From assembly GCF_000786695.1 (NCBI RefSeq), contig NZ_CP009962.1, positions 3,782,001-3,846,000 of the forward strand: a stretch of 64,000 nucleotides of DNA. Direction: 5' to 3'. Shown piece after piece: positions 29,014 through 41,021 of this stretch. Within the stretch, counting starts at the first letter, position 1; each line of letters opens with the position of its first letter. Under the pieces are notes generated by a model. It was given only the letters and a program-made list of their open reading frames with translations. It did not search any database and was not told where the DNA came from. A program made the position numbers and the translations under genes. Source of the DNA: Collimonas arenae (lineage in GTDB: Bacteria; Pseudomonadota; Gammaproteobacteria; Burkholderiales; Burkholderiaceae_D).

Positions 29014-30324
29014 ATGAATACTGCGTCGCAGCAAATCACATCCGCCACCCCGGCAGCCAATAGCGCAAGGCGCGTCATCTTTGCCAGCTTCATCGGCACC
29101 GCCATCGAATTCTACGATTTTTATGTATACGCAACCGCCGCAGCGCTAGTCATCGGACCGGTGTTTTTTCCGCATGACTCGCCGACGGCGCAAGCACTGT
29201 CGGCCTTTGTCACGTTTGGCATCGCCTTCATTGCGCGCCCCGTCGGCGCCTTTCTATTCGGTCATTTCGGCGATCGCATCGGCCGCAAATCAACGCTCGT
29301 GATTTCACTGCTGGTGATGGGGATCTCCACCATGCTGATTGGCTTTTTGCCAGGCTACGACAGCATCGGCGCGCTGGCCCCTATGTTGTTGTGTGTGCTA
29401 CGTTTTGCGCAAGGCATCGGCCTTGGTGGCGAATGGGGCGGCGCGGCGCTACTTGCGACTGAATATGCGCCAGCCGGAAAACGCGGTCGTTACGGCATGT
29501 TTCCGCAGCTCGGTCCTTCGGTCGGCTTCCTGATGGCCAACGGCCTGTTCCTGGCGCTGGCCCTGACGCTATCGGATGAACAATTCAAGAGCTGGGGCTG
29601 GCGCGTGCCGTTTATTTTCAGCGCAGCGCTAGTGGTTCTGGGCTTGTATGTACGCCTGAAAATTGCGGAAACGCCGGTGTTTACTGCGGCACTGGAAAAA
29701 CGCGAACGCGTCAAGATGCCAGCCGTGACCCTGTTCAAGGATCATTGGCGGCCAGTGATGCTGGGCGCTACGGCGATGATTGTCTGCTATACCTTGTTCT
29801 ATATCGCGACCGTGTTCTCGCTTTCCTACGGCGTCGGCACCTTGCATATTCCGCGCCAGGAATTCCTCGCGTTGCTGTGCCTGGCCGTGGTGTTCATGGC
29901 GTTGGCGACGCCATTGTCGGCGCTGGCCAGCGACCGCTTCGGTCGCCGCCCGGTGCTGATCGTCGGCACGCTCGCGGCCATCGCCGCCGGCTTTACCATG
30001 CAGCCGCTGTTCGGCAGCGGCAATACGGCTGCGATCGCTTTGTTCCTGATCATCTTCCTGTTCCTGATGGGCGTCACGTTTGCACCGATGGGCGCCCTTC
30101 TGCCAGAACTGTTTCCGACCAGCGTACGCTACACCGGAGCCGGTGTCGCCTATAACATCGGCGGGATTCTGGGAGCTTCGGTTGCGCCCTATATCGCACA
30201 ATTGCTGGCGGAACGCGGCGGGCTGGCCTATGTCGGCGCGTATGTGTCTGTAGCTGCGGGCCTGAGTCTGATCGCGGTGTTGTGCATGCGTGAGACACGC
30301 GATGCGAATCTGCAAAACGTCTAG
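29014..30324 (+). CDS. MHS-family MFS transporter
   Basis: The 436-residue protein has the metabolite:H+ symporter pattern: FIGTAIEFYDFYVYATAAAL, RPVGAFLFGHFGDRIGRKST, LRFAQGIGLGGEWGGAALL and a second-half loop ASDRFGRRPVLIVG. Twelve helices are expected. Unlike the transporter at 22.6 kb it has no central insertion. An AAGGAG site precedes the ATG. It lies 36 bp upstream of an M20 peptidase, suggesting import of a compound that enzyme hydrolyses. Confidence 0.94.
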   Translation: MNTASQQITSATPAANSARRVIFASFIGTAIEFYDFYVYATAAALVIGPVFFPHDSPTAQALSAFVTFGIAFIARPVGAFLFGHFGDRIGRKSTLVISLLVMGISTMLIGFLPGYDSIGALAPMLLCVLRFAQGIGLGGEWGGAALLATEYAPAGKRGRYGMFPQLGPSVGFLMANGLFLALALTLSDEQFKSWGWRVPFIFSAALVVLGLYVRLKIAETPVFTAALEKRERVKMPAVTLFKDHWRPVMLGATAMIVCYTLFYIATVFSLSYGVGTLHIPRQEFLALLCLAVVFMALATPLSALASDRFGRRPVLIVGTLAAIAAGFTMQPLFGSGNTAAIALFLIIFLFLMGVTFAPMGALLPELFPTSVRYTGAGVAYNIGGILGASVAPYIAQLLAERGGLAYVGAYVSVAAGLSLIAVLCMRETRDANLQNV

Positions 30325-30360
30325 CTGCAAAATCGGTTAAATAACAAAATGGAGACAAAC

Positions 30361-31653
30361 GTGACTCAAGCATCCCCTTCTTTCAAAGCAAAACTACTTA
30401 AGACGCTGATTTTTTCCGTCTGGACTGCGGCGGCTGGCTTCGCCTCGGCAGCACCGGTGGCGCCGGTCTATGAACTGGCGCAAAAAGAAAAGCCGGCGAT
30501 GATGGACACCATGCGTGACCTGGTGAATATCGAATCGGGTAGCGGCGACCTGGAAGGCCTGGCCAAGATCGCGGCGCTGATTCGCGATCGTCTGGCGCAA
30601 CTCGGCGGCAAGGCGGAATTGCTGGACGCGCCAGAGATCTACCGCATGGGCGACACTCCGGAAAAAATCGGGCAGATCGTCCATGCGGAGTTCAAGGGTA
30701 CGGGCAAGCGCAAGATCATGCTGATCGCGCACATGGATACGGTGTACCTGCGCGGCATGCTGAAGGACCAGCAGTACCGGGTCGACGGCGACAAAGCCTA
30801 CGGCCTCGGCATTGCCGACGACAAGCAAGGAGTTGCCACCATCCTCCATACCATTGCGATCCTGCAGAAAATCGGCTTCAAGGATTACGACACCTTGACG
30901 GTGCAGATCAACGGCGACGAAGAAATCAGCTCGCCTGGCGGCCGCAGTCTGCATACCAAATTCGGCGCCGAGCAGGATGCGGTATTTTCCTATGAAGGCG
31001 GCGGTCCCCAAGGCCAGTTGCGCCTGGCGACCAGCGGTATTGCCGCCGCCTATCTGACGGTGCAAGGCAAATCCTCGCATGCCGGCGCGGCACCGGAAAA
31101 AGGGATCAATGCACTCTATGAGTTATCGCACCAGTTGCTGCAACTGAACAATTTGTCGCAGCCAGAACGCGGCCTGAAGCTGAACTGGACCGTTGCCCAG
31201 GCTGGCACCAACCGCAACGTCATTCCTGCCAGCGCCAGCGCCCAGGCCGATGCCCGCGCCTTGAAAATGAGCGACTTCGATCAGTTGCAAACCCAGCTGC
31301 AAGAAAGCATCAAGAAACAATTGATTCCTAACGCCAAGGTCCAGCTGAAATTTGAAATGCGACGGCCGCCGCTGGAAACTAACGCCGCGTCGCGCACGGT
31401 GTCAGCGTATGGCAAGAAAATATACGAAGAACTCGACCTGCCGATGAAAGTGGTCGACGTCGCCAGCGGCGGCGGCACCGATGCGGCATTCGCCGGTTTG
31501 AAATCGAAGGCCGCTGTCATCGAAGGAATGGGACTGACCGGCTATGGCGCACACTCGAATGATGCCGAGTATGTCTTGTTGAATACCATTGTGCCGCGCC
31601 TGTATTTGTCGACGCGGCTGATCATGGATTTTGCCCAGGGCAAAGTACAGTAG
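30361..31653 (+). CDS. Secreted M20-family peptidase (glutamate carboxypeptidase type)
   Basis: The ~430-residue product has a signal peptide ending near GFASAAPVAP and the dizinc M20 layout: MLIAHMDTVY (first metal histidine and aspartate), GLGIADDKQGVAT, INGDEEISSPGG (catalytic and metal glutamates), and DVASGGGTDAAFAGL with GYGAHSNDAEYV near the C-terminus. It resembles carboxypeptidase G2, which cleaves C-terminal glutamate from folates. The GTG at 30361 is preferred because GGAGA lies 6 bp before it; the ATG at 30349 overlaps that site. Confidence 0.92.
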   Translation: MTQASPSFKAKLLKTLIFSVWTAAAGFASAAPVAPVYELAQKEKPAMMDTMRDLVNIESGSGDLEGLAKIAALIRDRLAQLGGKAELLDAPEIYRMGDTPEKIGQIVHAEFKGTGKRKIMLIAHMDTVYLRGMLKDQQYRVDGDKAYGLGIADDKQGVATILHTIAILQKIGFKDYDTLTVQINGDEEISSPGGRSLHTKFGAEQDAVFSYEGGGPQGQLRLATSGIAAAYLTVQGKSSHAGAAPEKGINALYELSHQLLQLNNLSQPERGLKLNWTVAQAGTNRNVIPASASAQADARALKMSDFDQLQTQLQESIKKQLIPNAKVQLKFEMRRPPLETNAASRTVSAYGKKIYEELDLPMKVVDVASGGGTDAAFAGLKSKAAVIEGMGLTGYGAHSNDAEYVLLNTIVPRLYLSTRLIMDFAQGKVQ

Positions 31654-31712
31654 ATCAGCGGTGAACGGGCTTTGGCTGAATGGGCGGTTTGCCACCCATT
31701 CAGCCAGTCGAT

Positions 31713-32591
31713 TTACTCGATGATCCGCAGCGAATAATCGGTCGCCCGGATATCCTTGGTCAGGCTGCCGATCGAAATGCGGTCGACGCCGGTCTCCGCG
31801 ATCGCCCGCACACTGTCCATATTGATGCCGCCGGATGCTTCCAGCAAGGCCCGGCCGTCTGTCAGGTTGACCGCATCGCGCATGGCGTCGAGGCTGAAAT
31901 TGTCGAGCAAGATCGAGACTGCGCCGGCATTCAAGGCCTCATCCAGTTGCACAAGGTTCTCGACTTCGATCTGAATCGTCACATCCGCATCCAGGCTCAG
32001 CGCAGCCTTCATCGCAGCAGGAATGCCACCGGCAGCCGCAATATGGTTTTCCTTGATCAGGATGCCGTCATACAACGCCAGCCGCTGATTGTGGCCGCCG
32101 CCGACGCGCACCGCGTATTTTTGCGCCAGGCGCAGGCCGGGCAAGGTTTTGCGGGTATCCAGGATGTGCGCCTTGGTATTGGCCACTGCATTGACATACA
32201 GGCGAGTAGCGCTGGCCACGCCTGACAACAGCTGCAAGAAATTCAGGGCGCCGCGCTCCGCCGTCAGCAAGGCCCGGGCAGGCGCATCGATCAGGCAAAC
32301 TTCGCTGTCGGCGCCCATCATGTCGCCCTCGGGGTAACGCCAGTCGATACGGATACGGGTATCGAGCTGCTTCATTACCGCGTCAAACCAGGGCGCGCCG
32401 CACAGCACGGCGGCTTCTCGCACAATCACGCGAGCGCGCACCATCTGCTGCTCCGGGACCAGTTTACCGGTCAGGTCGCCGCTGCCGACGTCTTCTGCCA
32501 GTGCGATACGGATATTGTCATCGAATGCCGCTTGCAGCGCGGCGTCAAACGGTGCGAAACGGTTCTTAAGGTTGCTAGAAGATGTACTCAT
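31713..32591 (-). CDS. nadC: Nicotinate-nucleotide pyrophosphorylase (quinolinate phosphoribosyltransferase)
   Basis: NadC converts quinolinate and PRPP to nicotinate mononucleotide. The 292-residue product has [50 protein letters not shown] (substrate-binding) and the C-terminal [10 protein letters not shown]. Its start overlaps the nadA stop by 4 bp, so nadA-nadC is a coupled operon. Confidence 0.97.
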   Translation of the reverse strand: MSTSSSNLKNRFAPFDAALQAAFDDNIRIALAEDVGSGDLTGKLVPEQQMVRARVIVREAAVLCGAPWFDAVMKQLDTRIRIDWRYPEGDMMGADSEVCLIDAPARALLTAERGALNFLQLLSGVASATRLYVNAVANTKAHILDTRKTLPGLRLAQKYAVRVGGGHNQRLALYDGILIKENHIAAAGGIPAAMKAALSLDADVTIQIEVENLVQLDEALNAGAVSILLDNFSLDAMRDAVNLTDGRALLEASGGINMDSVRAIAETGVDRISIGSLTKDIRATDYSLRIIE

Positions 32592-33727
32592 GCGGGTCCA
32601 ATTCCTGAAAACAGTTTTTGTTCTTGCGCCAGATCGCTGGACGGGCGCACGTTAGCTTTGCGTTGTGCAGCGAAATCGAGCATGCGGTCGATGCAGACGA
32701 CTGCCTTGCGGCTGGTTTCGGCATCGACGTGGATTTCGTTGCTGCCTGATTCCAGCACTTCGGCTAGGTTGCGCAGGCCGTTCATCGCCATCCACGGGCA
32801 ATGCGCGCAGCTCTTGCAGGTCGCGCTGTTGCCTGCGGTCGGTGCGTCGATAAAGCGTTTGCCCGGCGCCGCCATACGCATCTTGTGCAAAATGCCGTTG
32901 TCGGTGGCGACGATGAATTCGTCGGCATCCAGGCTCTGTGCAGCGGCGATCAGCTGGCTGGTGGAGCCCACCACATCGGCTTGCGTTACTACCGCTTCCG
33001 GCGATTCCGGATGCACCAGGATCTTCGCGCCCGGATGCTGCTGGCGCAACAGTTCCAGCTCGACGCCCTTGAATTCGTCATGCACCAGGCAAGAGCCTTG
33101 CCACAACAGCATGTCGGCGCCGGTCTGTTTCTGGATGTAGCTACCCAGATGCTTATCCGGCGCCCACAGGATTTTTTTTCCTTGCGCATGCAAGTGAGCG
33201 ACGATGTCGAGCCCTATGGAAGAAGTCACCATCCAGTCGGCGCGCGCTTTTACGGCGGCGCTGGTATTGGCGTACACCACGACGGTGCGGTCCGGGTGGG
33301 CATCGCAAAACGCCGCAAATTCGTCAGCCGGGCAACCGAGATCAAGCGAACAGGTCGCATCCAGATCAGGCATCAGCACACGTTTATGCGGACTTAGGAT
33401 TTTCGAGGTTTCGCCCATGAACTTGACGCCTGCAACCACCAGCGTCTTGGCAGGATGATCGCGGCCGAAGCGGGCCATTTCGAGAGAATCCGAAACGCAG
33501 CCGCCGGTTTCTTCGGCCAGATCCTGCAAATCGGCATCGACATAATAATGGGCGACCAGCACTGCCTGCTGTTCTTTCAACAAGCGTTTGATGCGCTCCT
33601 TGAGTTCGGTTTTCTGCTGTGGCGTGGGGGTTTCAGGGACGCGAGCCCAGGCATGCGAGGTACAGCTGCTGCCTAGCTCCATTTGCGGCCGCTCGAATTC
33701 AACGGTTTTGATGGCTTGGGATTGCAT
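32588..33727 (-). CDS. nadA: Quinolinate synthase A
   Basis: NadA condenses iminoaspartate with dihydroxyacetone phosphate to quinolinate using a [4Fe-4S] cluster. The 379-residue form starts at ATG 33727 ([20 protein letters not shown]). Visible are [19 protein letters not shown], the cluster cysteines in [17 protein letters not shown] and [10 protein letters not shown], and the PDKHLG region. An upstream frame to 33823 exists but is not family-like. nadC follows with a 4-bp overlap. Confidence 0.96.
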   Translation of the reverse strand: MQSQAIKTVEFERPQMELGSSCTSHAWARVPETPTPQQKTELKERIKRLLKEQQAVLVAHYYVDADLQDLAEETGGCVSDSLEMARFGRDHPAKTLVVAGVKFMGETSKILSPHKRVLMPDLDATCSLDLGCPADEFAAFCDAHPDRTVVVYANTSAAVKARADWMVTSSIGLDIVAHLHAQGKKILWAPDKHLGSYIQKQTGADMLLWQGSCLVHDEFKGVELELLRQQHPGAKILVHPESPEAVVTQADVVGSTSQLIAAAQSLDADEFIVATDNGILHKMRMAAPGKRFIDAPTAGNSATCKSCAHCPWMAMNGLRNLAEVLESGSNEIHVDAETSRKAVVCIDRMLDFAAQRKANVRPSSDLAQEQKLFSGIGPA

Positions 33728-34010
33728 AGTGATGATGGCTGCGGATGAGATAGATGAGAGCGACATGAACTGCGGTAAAACGCCATGATACGACAGAAGG
33801 CGCAGCAAGATATTTTGCGGCAATTTATCGGGCCGGATTTTGGGAAAGAATTCTACCGCTATCCGTCGATGCGCGCCTCAACATTACTGTATTGCAACTT
33901 TGAGGGAACTGCCGTACTATTATTTCACAATTGCCATGGAAGATTGTCACAGAAAATCGCCCGTCAAGCTTTGGGCATTTTCAGACGCATGAGAAGAACA
34001 CAGGGACATC

Positions 34011-34601
34011 ATGATTATTTTCGACAAGACCGAGCTCGGCCGTACAGAAATAGCAACACGCGGACAAACCGTCGCGCCACGCCTGCGTACGCTGCTATTG
34101 CTGGTGGATGGCAAAACCGGTAACGACGAATTGCTGCGCAAGGTAGCCGGGCTCGGTTTGAACCAGGAACATCTGGATGAGCTGCTGCAAGCCGGCCTGA
34201 TCCAGGTTAGCGGTGGCGACGTCAGTGACGCTGCAGCACCGGCTGTGGTGGTTGCTCCTGCGGCAGCACCTACGGTTGCACCGCCCCCGGTTGCAGCCAA
34301 AAGCGCCGTCCCCGTCGCCCCGACTGCTCCCACTGCACCAGTCCCGCCTGAGCAAATACTTCCCCCGGGACAAACCCAGTTTGAAGCGATCTACCATTTC
34401 TACAACGACACCATCAAGAGCATGATCGGCCTGCGTGGCTATGGCTTGCAGTTGAAGGTGGAACGCGCCAGCAGCGTTCAGGACTTTCGTGAGTTGCGGC
34501 AGGCTTATCTGGAAGCCGTACTCAAATCCAAAGGCGAGGAAATCGCACGCAGCCTGCGCGGCCGGCTGGACCAGCTGCTGTATCTGGGCGAACGGCAGTA
34601 G
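34011..34601 (+). CDS. Hypothetical two-domain protein with Pro/Ala linker
   Basis: The 196-residue product has an N-terminal domain (about residues 1-70) like a small winged helix (RLRTLLLLVDGKTGNDELLR, HLDELLQAGLI), a flexible Ala/Pro/Val linker (about 75-118), and a C-terminal helical domain (QFEAIYHFYNDTIKSMIGLR). The layout suggests a regulator with a sensing tail, but the family is not recognised. A perfect terminator follows. Confidence 0.8.
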   Translation: MIIFDKTELGRTEIATRGQTVAPRLRTLLLLVDGKTGNDELLRKVAGLGLNQEHLDELLQAGLIQVSGGDVSDAAAPAVVVAPAAAPTVAPPPVAAKSAVPVAPTAPTAPVPPEQILPPGQTQFEAIYHFYNDTIKSMIGLRGYGLQLKVERASSVQDFRELRQAYLEAVLKSKGEEIARSLRGRLDQLLYLGERQ

Positions 34602-34625
34602 AAATCATGCGGGCGCTAATAAAAA

Positions 34626-34656
34626 AGCGTGGCAGAAATTTCTGCCACGCTTTTTT
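34626..34656 (+). terminator. Terminator of the linker-protein gene
   Basis: AGCGTGGCAGAAA and TTTCTGCCACGCT are perfect arms, followed by six T and preceded by A6, so it may serve both strands. Confidence 0.9.
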
Positions 34657-34712
34657 GCATCAAGGCGCCCTATTAAGCCACCCTATTCGCTACGCCAGAT
34701 AGATGACGGGAT

Positions 34713-36314
34713 CTATTCAATGCCCTGGCTGCTCAGGTAGTCCTCATAAGAACCCTGGAAGTCGACCACTTCATTTTCCTTGACTTCCAACACCCGTGTC
34801 GCCAGCGAAGAAACAAACTCTCGGTCATGCGAAACGAAAATCAGCGTGCCGGCATATTTCTCCAGCGCGATGTTGAGCGACTCGATCGACTCCATATCCA
34901 TGTGGTTGGTCGGCTCATCCAGCAGCAGCACGTTATGGCGGCCCAGCATCAGCTTACCGTACATCATGCGGCCCTTTTCACCACCCGACAGAACCTTGAC
35001 CGATTTCTTGACATCGTCGCCGCTGAACAGCAAACGGCCCAGGCTGGAACGCACGGCCTGGTCATCGTCGCCTTCCTGGGTCCACTGGCCCATCCAGTCG
35101 GTCAGCGTCTTGTCGGTGGCGAAGTCTTCGGTCGGATCTTGCGGCATGTAGCCTACATTGGCGTTTTCCGCCCATTTGACCATGCCGCTATCGGCATCGA
35201 GACCGGAAATGTCGTGGCCGCCGATGCTACGCAACAGCGTGGTTTTACCCGCGCCGTTGGCGCCGATGATGGCGATTTTCTCGCCGGCTTCCACCATGAT
35301 GCTGAAATTCTTGAACAGCGGACGGTCATAAGTCTTACTGATGCCCTGTACTTCCACTGCCAGACGATGCAGTTTCTTCTCGCCGTCGAAACGCACGAAC
35401 GGATTGGCGCGGCTGGATGGCTTGACATCCTCAACCTTGATTTTTTCAATCTGCTTGGCGCGCGAAGTCGCCTGGCGCGCCTTCGATTTGTTAGCCGAAA
35501 AGCGGCGCACGAAATCCTGCAGCTCTGCGACCTTGTCCTTGGCCTTGGCATTCACCGACAGCTGCTGCGCACGCGCTTGCGACGATGCCAGCATGTAGTC
35601 GTCGTAGTTGCCCGGATAGACCTTCAATGTGCCGTAATCCATGTCGGCCATGTGGGTACATACCTGGTTCAGGAAATGGCGATCATGGGAAATGATGATC
35701 ATGGTGGAGTTGCGCTGGTTCAGCACATCTTCCAGCCAGCGGATGGTGTTGATGTCGAGGTTATTGGTCGGCTCGTCCAGCAGCAGGATATCCGGATTCG
35801 AGAACAAAGCCTGCGCCAGCAACACGCGCAGCTTCCAGCCCGGCGCCACGGCGCTCATCAGGCCCTGATGCTGTTCGATCGCCACGCCTACGCCCAGCAG
35901 CAACTCACCGGCGCGCGCTTCCGCGGTGTAGCCGTCATATTCGGCGAACCGGGCTTCCAGGTCGGCCGCCTTCATGTAATCGTCGTCGGTAGCGTCTGGA
36001 TCAGCATAGATCGCATCGCGTTCCGCCATCGCCGCCCACATCTCAGTGTGGCCCATCATGACCACATCCAGCACGCGCATGTCTTCAAATGCAAACTGGT
36101 CCTGACGCAATTTACCCAGGCGCTCGTTCTGGTCCAGCATCACGTTGCCAGCCGACGACTCAAGATCGCCGCCCAGGATTTTCATGAACGTGGACTTGCC
36201 GCAGCCGTTGGCGCCGATCAGGCCATACCGGTTGCCATCGCCGAATTTGACGGAAATGTTTTCAAACAGCGGCTTGGGGCCGAACTGCATCGTGATATTT
36301 GCGGTAGACAGCAT
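34713..36314 (-). CDS. ABC-F family ATPase (YbiT-like)
   Basis: The 533-residue soluble protein has two ATPase halves and no membrane helix. Half one: [14 protein letters not shown], a YbiT-type altered signature ([18 protein letters not shown]) and [11 protein letters not shown]. Half two: [31 protein letters not shown] and [15 protein letters not shown] proteins act on the ribosome. The degenerate first signature is normal for the YbiT branch. It is monocistronic. Confidence 0.95.
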   Translation of the reverse strand: MLSTANITMQFGPKPLFENISVKFGDGNRYGLIGANGCGKSTFMKILGGDLESSAGNVMLDQNERLGKLRQDQFAFEDMRVLDVVMMGHTEMWAAMAERDAIYADPDATDDDYMKAADLEARFAEYDGYTAEARAGELLLGVGVAIEQHQGLMSAVAPGWKLRVLLAQALFSNPDILLLDEPTNNLDINTIRWLEDVLNQRNSTMIIISHDRHFLNQVCTHMADMDYGTLKVYPGNYDDYMLASSQARAQQLSVNAKAKDKVAELQDFVRRFSANKSKARQATSRAKQIEKIKVEDVKPSSRANPFVRFDGEKKLHRLAVEVQGISKTYDRPLFKNFSIMVEAGEKIAIIGANGAGKTTLLRSIGGHDISGLDADSGMVKWAENANVGYMPQDPTEDFATDKTLTDWMGQWTQEGDDDQAVRSSLGRLLFSGDDVKKSVKVLSGGEKGRMMYGKLMLGRHNVLLLDEPTNHMDMESIESLNIALEKYAGTLIFVSHDREFVSSLATRVLEVKENEVVDFQGSYEDYLSSQGIE

Positions 36315-36463
36315 CTAATATGGTTCTTTTCTTAATTGAATCATGGGGTTAGGTAGTGTGGCGGCATTATACAGTATTCGCATTTGTGCACTGCATGAGT
36401 CCATATAAAACAACGACTTACCGCCACATTTGGCTAAAATCCGCCCCAGATAAGCAATTTCTT

Positions 36464-37378
36464 CTAAGTTGCCGGACCCGCCGCTACCAAAGATGCAGCC
36501 AGACGTCCAACTTCCGCGTGCACGGCGTCGCGCGCAGCGGCCGACGCCTTGATAGTCCCAGTCAGATAACTGGCAACCAGCAAAGGCGCGCCGCCAGGCG
36601 GCAACAACATGCCAATATCATTCGCCGTACCTTGATCGCCGGTACCTGTTTTATCCGCGACATGCCAACCGGCCGGCAACAACGCGCGCAAGCGTTTGTC
36701 GCCAGTCTTGTTGGCCAGCAACCAGTCTGTGAGCTGCTGACGCGAACTTGCTGATAAGTTGTCCCCCAAGAGGATCTCACGCAAGCTGTGCACCATCGCA
36801 TTCGGCGTGGTTGTGTCGCGCGGGTCGCCCGGCGCCGATTCGTTCAGATGTGGTTCGATACGATCAAGCCGGGTCATCTTGTCGCCGGATGCACGCATGT
36901 AGGCCGTCAGTTGCGCCGGACCACCAAAACTCTGCAGTAACAAATTGGCGGCGGTATTGTCGCTCAAGGTAATGGCTGCTTCGCACAATTCCCCTACGGA
37001 CATGCCATCGCCGCCGGTATGATGCTCGGTCGCCGGCGAATACGGCACCAGATCGCTGGCCTTATAGCGAATACGCCGGGCCAGTTGCTCCTTGCCCTGA
37101 TCGACCCGCTTCAGCACCAGTGCGGAAGCCAATAATTTGAAGGTGCTGCACATCGGGAAACGCTCATCGCCGCGGTAGGCATAGGTTTTCCCGGAGCGAC
37201 TGTCGAAGATAGCGACGCCGAGACGGCCGCCGGTCGTAGACTCTATCTGGCGCAGCTGCGCAACGATTGAAGCTGCCGCGGGATTATCGGCGATAGCCCA
37301 GGATTTCTGTGTGTAAGCACCGATGGCCAGTGCCCCGAATGCCATGCCAAGATTTCCGGCAAATTGACGTCGATTCAT
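36464..37378 (-). CDS. bla: Class A beta-lactamase
   Basis: The 304-residue serine hydrolase has the full class A set: MCSTFKLL (SxxK active serine), LSDNTAANLL (SDN loop), EPHLNESAPGDPRDTTTP (omega loop with the general-base glutamate) and ADKTGTGDQGTANDIG (KTG). The N-terminus, MNRRQFAGNLGMAFGALAIG, is a twin-arginine (Tat) signal, so it is probably exported folded. It is divergent from a LysR regulator of the AmpR/GcvA type with a 115-bp gap, the classic arrangement for an inducible enzyme. Spectrum cannot be read from sequence. Confidence 0.95.
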   Translation of the reverse strand: MNRRQFAGNLGMAFGALAIGAYTQKSWAIADNPAAASIVAQLRQIESTTGGRLGVAIFDSRSGKTYAYRGDERFPMCSTFKLLASALVLKRVDQGKEQLARRIRYKASDLVPYSPATEHHTGGDGMSVGELCEAAITLSDNTAANLLLQSFGGPAQLTAYMRASGDKMTRLDRIEPHLNESAPGDPRDTTTPNAMVHSLREILLGDNLSASSRQQLTDWLLANKTGDKRLRALLPAGWHVADKTGTGDQGTANDIGMLLPPGGAPLLVASYLTGTIKASAAARDAVHAEVGRLAASLVAAGPAT

Positions 37379-37493
37379 GTTTTCACTCCCAACTCAATGA
37401 ACAAGGCTGCACAATAACTATCTCTTGCAAACCGCTCAAGCTACAATATCCAGCAAAAGGCATAAGAAAAATTAGGTCAAATAGGAAAATCGC

Positions 37494-38360
37494 ATGCACC
37501 TTCCCCTGAATGCATTGCGCGCGTTTGAAGTATCGGCTCGCTTTCTGAGCTTCACTCGCGCTGCCGCTGAATTGAATGTGACCCAGGCCGCTATCAGTCA
37601 GCAGGTGAAAAACCTGGAAGAGCGGATGGGCATCCAGCTTTTCCGCCGCTTGCCGCGCGGGCTGGCGCTCACCGCCGAGGGTATCGCCCTGCTGCCGGTG
37701 CTGGCCGAATCCTTCGGTCGCATTGGCACGGTGATGGAGCAATTCCACGACAGCCGCAACCGCTCGCGTGAAGTGCTGACAGTGGGCGCGGTCGGGACTT
37801 TCGCGGTCGGCTGGCTGCTGCCGCACTTGCGGGAGTTCCAGCAAGCCCATCCATTTGTCGATTTCCGCTTGTTCACCAATAACAACCGGGTCGATATTGC
37901 CGGCGAAGGCCTGGATTACGCGATTCGCTTTGGCGATGGCGCCTGGCACGGTACCGATGCCGAGGCGTTGCTCTCTGCGCCACTGTCGCCGATGTGCACT
38001 CCGGCAATGGGCGCTTATTTGCGCGAACCGGCCGACCTAGGCAGCCAGATGCTGCTGCGTTCCTATCGTAGCGATGAATGGGCCATCTGGTTTGCCGCCG
38101 CCGGCCTGGCTTGTCCGGTATTGAGGGGGAGCGTATTCGATTCTTCGCTGACGATGGCGGAAGCCGCGGCGCAAGGCGCTGGCGTTGCGCTGCTGCCAGT
38201 CCGCATGTTCACACGCGAGCTACAACACGGTCGCCTGATACGCCCGTTCGAGATTGAAATTACCAGCGGTAACTACTGGCTGACGAAACTCAAATCGAAA
38301 CAAGTGACGCAGGCCATGCAGGTATTTCAGGAATGGCTGCAAAACGCCGTGGCACTGTGA
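37494..38360 (+). CDS. LysR-family regulator (AmpR/GcvA type), divergent from beta-lactamase
   Basis: The 288-residue regulator has an N-terminal helix-turn-helix typical of the AmpR/GcvA branch: LPLNALRAFEVSARFLSFTR, AAELNVTQAAISQQVKNLEE, GIQLFRRLPRGLALTAEG. Its effector domain contains EGLDYAIRFGDGAWHG, also AmpR/GcvA-like. It most likely activates the class A beta-lactamase in response to cell-wall fragments (inference from position and branch). Confidence 0.94.
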   Translation: MHLPLNALRAFEVSARFLSFTRAAAELNVTQAAISQQVKNLEERMGIQLFRRLPRGLALTAEGIALLPVLAESFGRIGTVMEQFHDSRNRSREVLTVGAVGTFAVGWLLPHLREFQQAHPFVDFRLFTNNNRVDIAGEGLDYAIRFGDGAWHGTDAEALLSAPLSPMCTPAMGAYLREPADLGSQMLLRSYRSDEWAIWFAAAGLACPVLRGSVFDSSLTMAEAAAQGAGVALLPVRMFTRELQHGRLIRPFEIEITSGNYWLTKLKSKQVTQAMQVFQEWLQNAVAL

Positions 38361-38416
38361 CCGCATCGACCACGAAATCAATCAAGGATCAATTAAGTGG
38401 CCGGGCAAGATCGTAC

Positions 38417-39822
<1,406 letters not shown>

Positions 39823-39863
39823 TCAACAGATAAACTTGAGTCGAAAAAACAGCGATCGGCGGA

Positions 39864-40313
39864 TCAACGATCTTCGGAAATCTCTGCCCAGCAATTAGGC
39901 GTCTCATGCAGCACCAGTTTTTGCAGATGCAGGCCGGTGCCGAAATGATCCTTGTAAGCTGCTTTGAGAATATCGAAAGCGGTGCGTGCCAGATTTTCGA
40001 CAGTCGGGATGCGGTCGATAATGACGGTCTTGTGATCAGGCAGCGTGGCCAGGAAATCACGTACCGCTGTGTCTTTTTCGTAGACCAGGAAAGCATGGTC
40101 CCAGACATCCACCAGATGCTGCTTGGCGAGCGTCTTGATGTCGGAGAAATCCATGATCATGCCGTTGTCGGAGCTGCCCTCAACTTCGATGACGGCGCCC
40201 ACCAACGTGATTTCCAGGGTGTAGCGATGGCCGTGCAGATTGCGGCACTGGCTCTTGTGATCGGGAATCCGGTGTCCGGCATCGAATTCAAGTTTGCGGG
40301 TAATAGTGAGCAT
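39864..40313 (-). CDS. queD: 6-carboxy-5,6,7,8-tetrahydropterin synthase
   Basis: QueD makes carboxytetrahydropterin for queuosine. The 149-residue product has the zinc histidines in FDAGHRI and NLHGHRYTLEITL, the catalytic cysteine in SQCRNLHGH, and DFSDIKTLAKQHLVDVWDHAFLV, split only by expected family residues. It is downstream of queE (45 bp) and upstream of tadA (47 bp) in a tRNA-modification group. Confidence 0.97.
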   Translation of the reverse strand: MLTITRKLEFDAGHRIPDHKSQCRNLHGHRYTLEITLVGAVIEVEGSSDNGMIMDFSDIKTLAKQHLVDVWDHAFLVYEKDTAVRDFLATLPDHKTVIIDRIPTVENLARTAFDILKAAYKDHFGTGLHLQKLVLHETPNCWAEISEDR

Positions 40314-40358
40314 AGGTGGTGGTTCTCGGTAAAATCGGTTATCAGCTATCGGGCCGGA

Positions 40359-41021
40359 TCAGGGAATCTGCAGCAGCTTGTGTGTTTGCAAGCTCAATTT
40401 CCATTTAGGATTGCGCTTGCAGGTCTCAATCGCCAACTGGATATTGTGCGCCTGTTGCGGGCCATCCATGGCTTGTACATAGAAATGGTCGAAATCAAGC
40501 GATTCATATGCCGCCAGTGATTGGCCGATCTGCGGGATCACCACTTTCAACTCATTACCCTTGCGCAGCTTCAGCACCGAACCCATTTTCGGGCTGACGC
40601 AAATCCAGTCGATGCCCGCCGGCGGCTCCAGCGTGCCATTGGTTTCGATGGCGATTTCAAAACCCGCCGCGTGCATGCTTTCAACCAGCGCTGTGTCCAG
40701 TTGCAGCAAAGGCTCGCCGCCGGTGAACACCACGAACTTGCTACCGGTGTAAGTCGTCGGCCAAAGCGCATTGATGGTATCGGCGAGCAACTCGCTCGTC
40801 TTGAACTTGCCACCGCCCTCACCGTCGGTGCCGACAAAATCGGTATCGCAAAACTGACAGACCGCCGTACTACGATCTTCTTCGCGCCCGCTCCACAAAT
40901 TGCAGCCGCTGAAACGGCAAAACACCGCAGGGCGGCCGGCATGGGTGCCTTCGCCTTGCAGTGTGTAGAAAATTTCCTTGATGCTGTAAGTCACTTTGTA
41001 CTCGTACTTTCTATTTGCCAT
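40359..41021 (-). CDS. queE: 7-carboxy-7-deazaguanine synthase
   Basis: QueE is a radical-SAM enzyme of queuosine synthesis. The 220-residue form starts at ATG 41021 (MANRKYEYKVTYSIKEIFYT). The cluster cysteines follow the CX14CX2C spacing (GCNLWSGREEDRST then VCQFCDTDF), the longer version found in this enzyme rather than the usual CX3CX2C. VVFTGGEPLLQLD and EIAIETNGTLEPP are also diagnostic. queC is not in this window. Confidence 0.96.
   Translation of the reverse strand: MANRKYEYKVTYSIKEIFYTLQGEGTHAGRPAVFCRFSGCNLWSGREEDRSTAVCQFCDTDFVGTDGEGGGKFKTSELLADTINALWPTTYTGSKFVVFTGGEPLLQLDTALVESMHAAGFEIAIETNGTLEPPAGIDWICVSPKMGSVLKLRKGNELKVVIPQIGQSLAAYESLDFDHFYVQAMDGPQQAHNIQLAIETCKRNPKWKLSLQTHKLLQIP

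Noticed and set aside
34827..36335. 502-codon plus-strand open frame opposite the ABC-F gene
   Set aside because: It is an antisense shadow of a confidently identified ATPase gene; the translation is His/Gln-rich and without family motifs.
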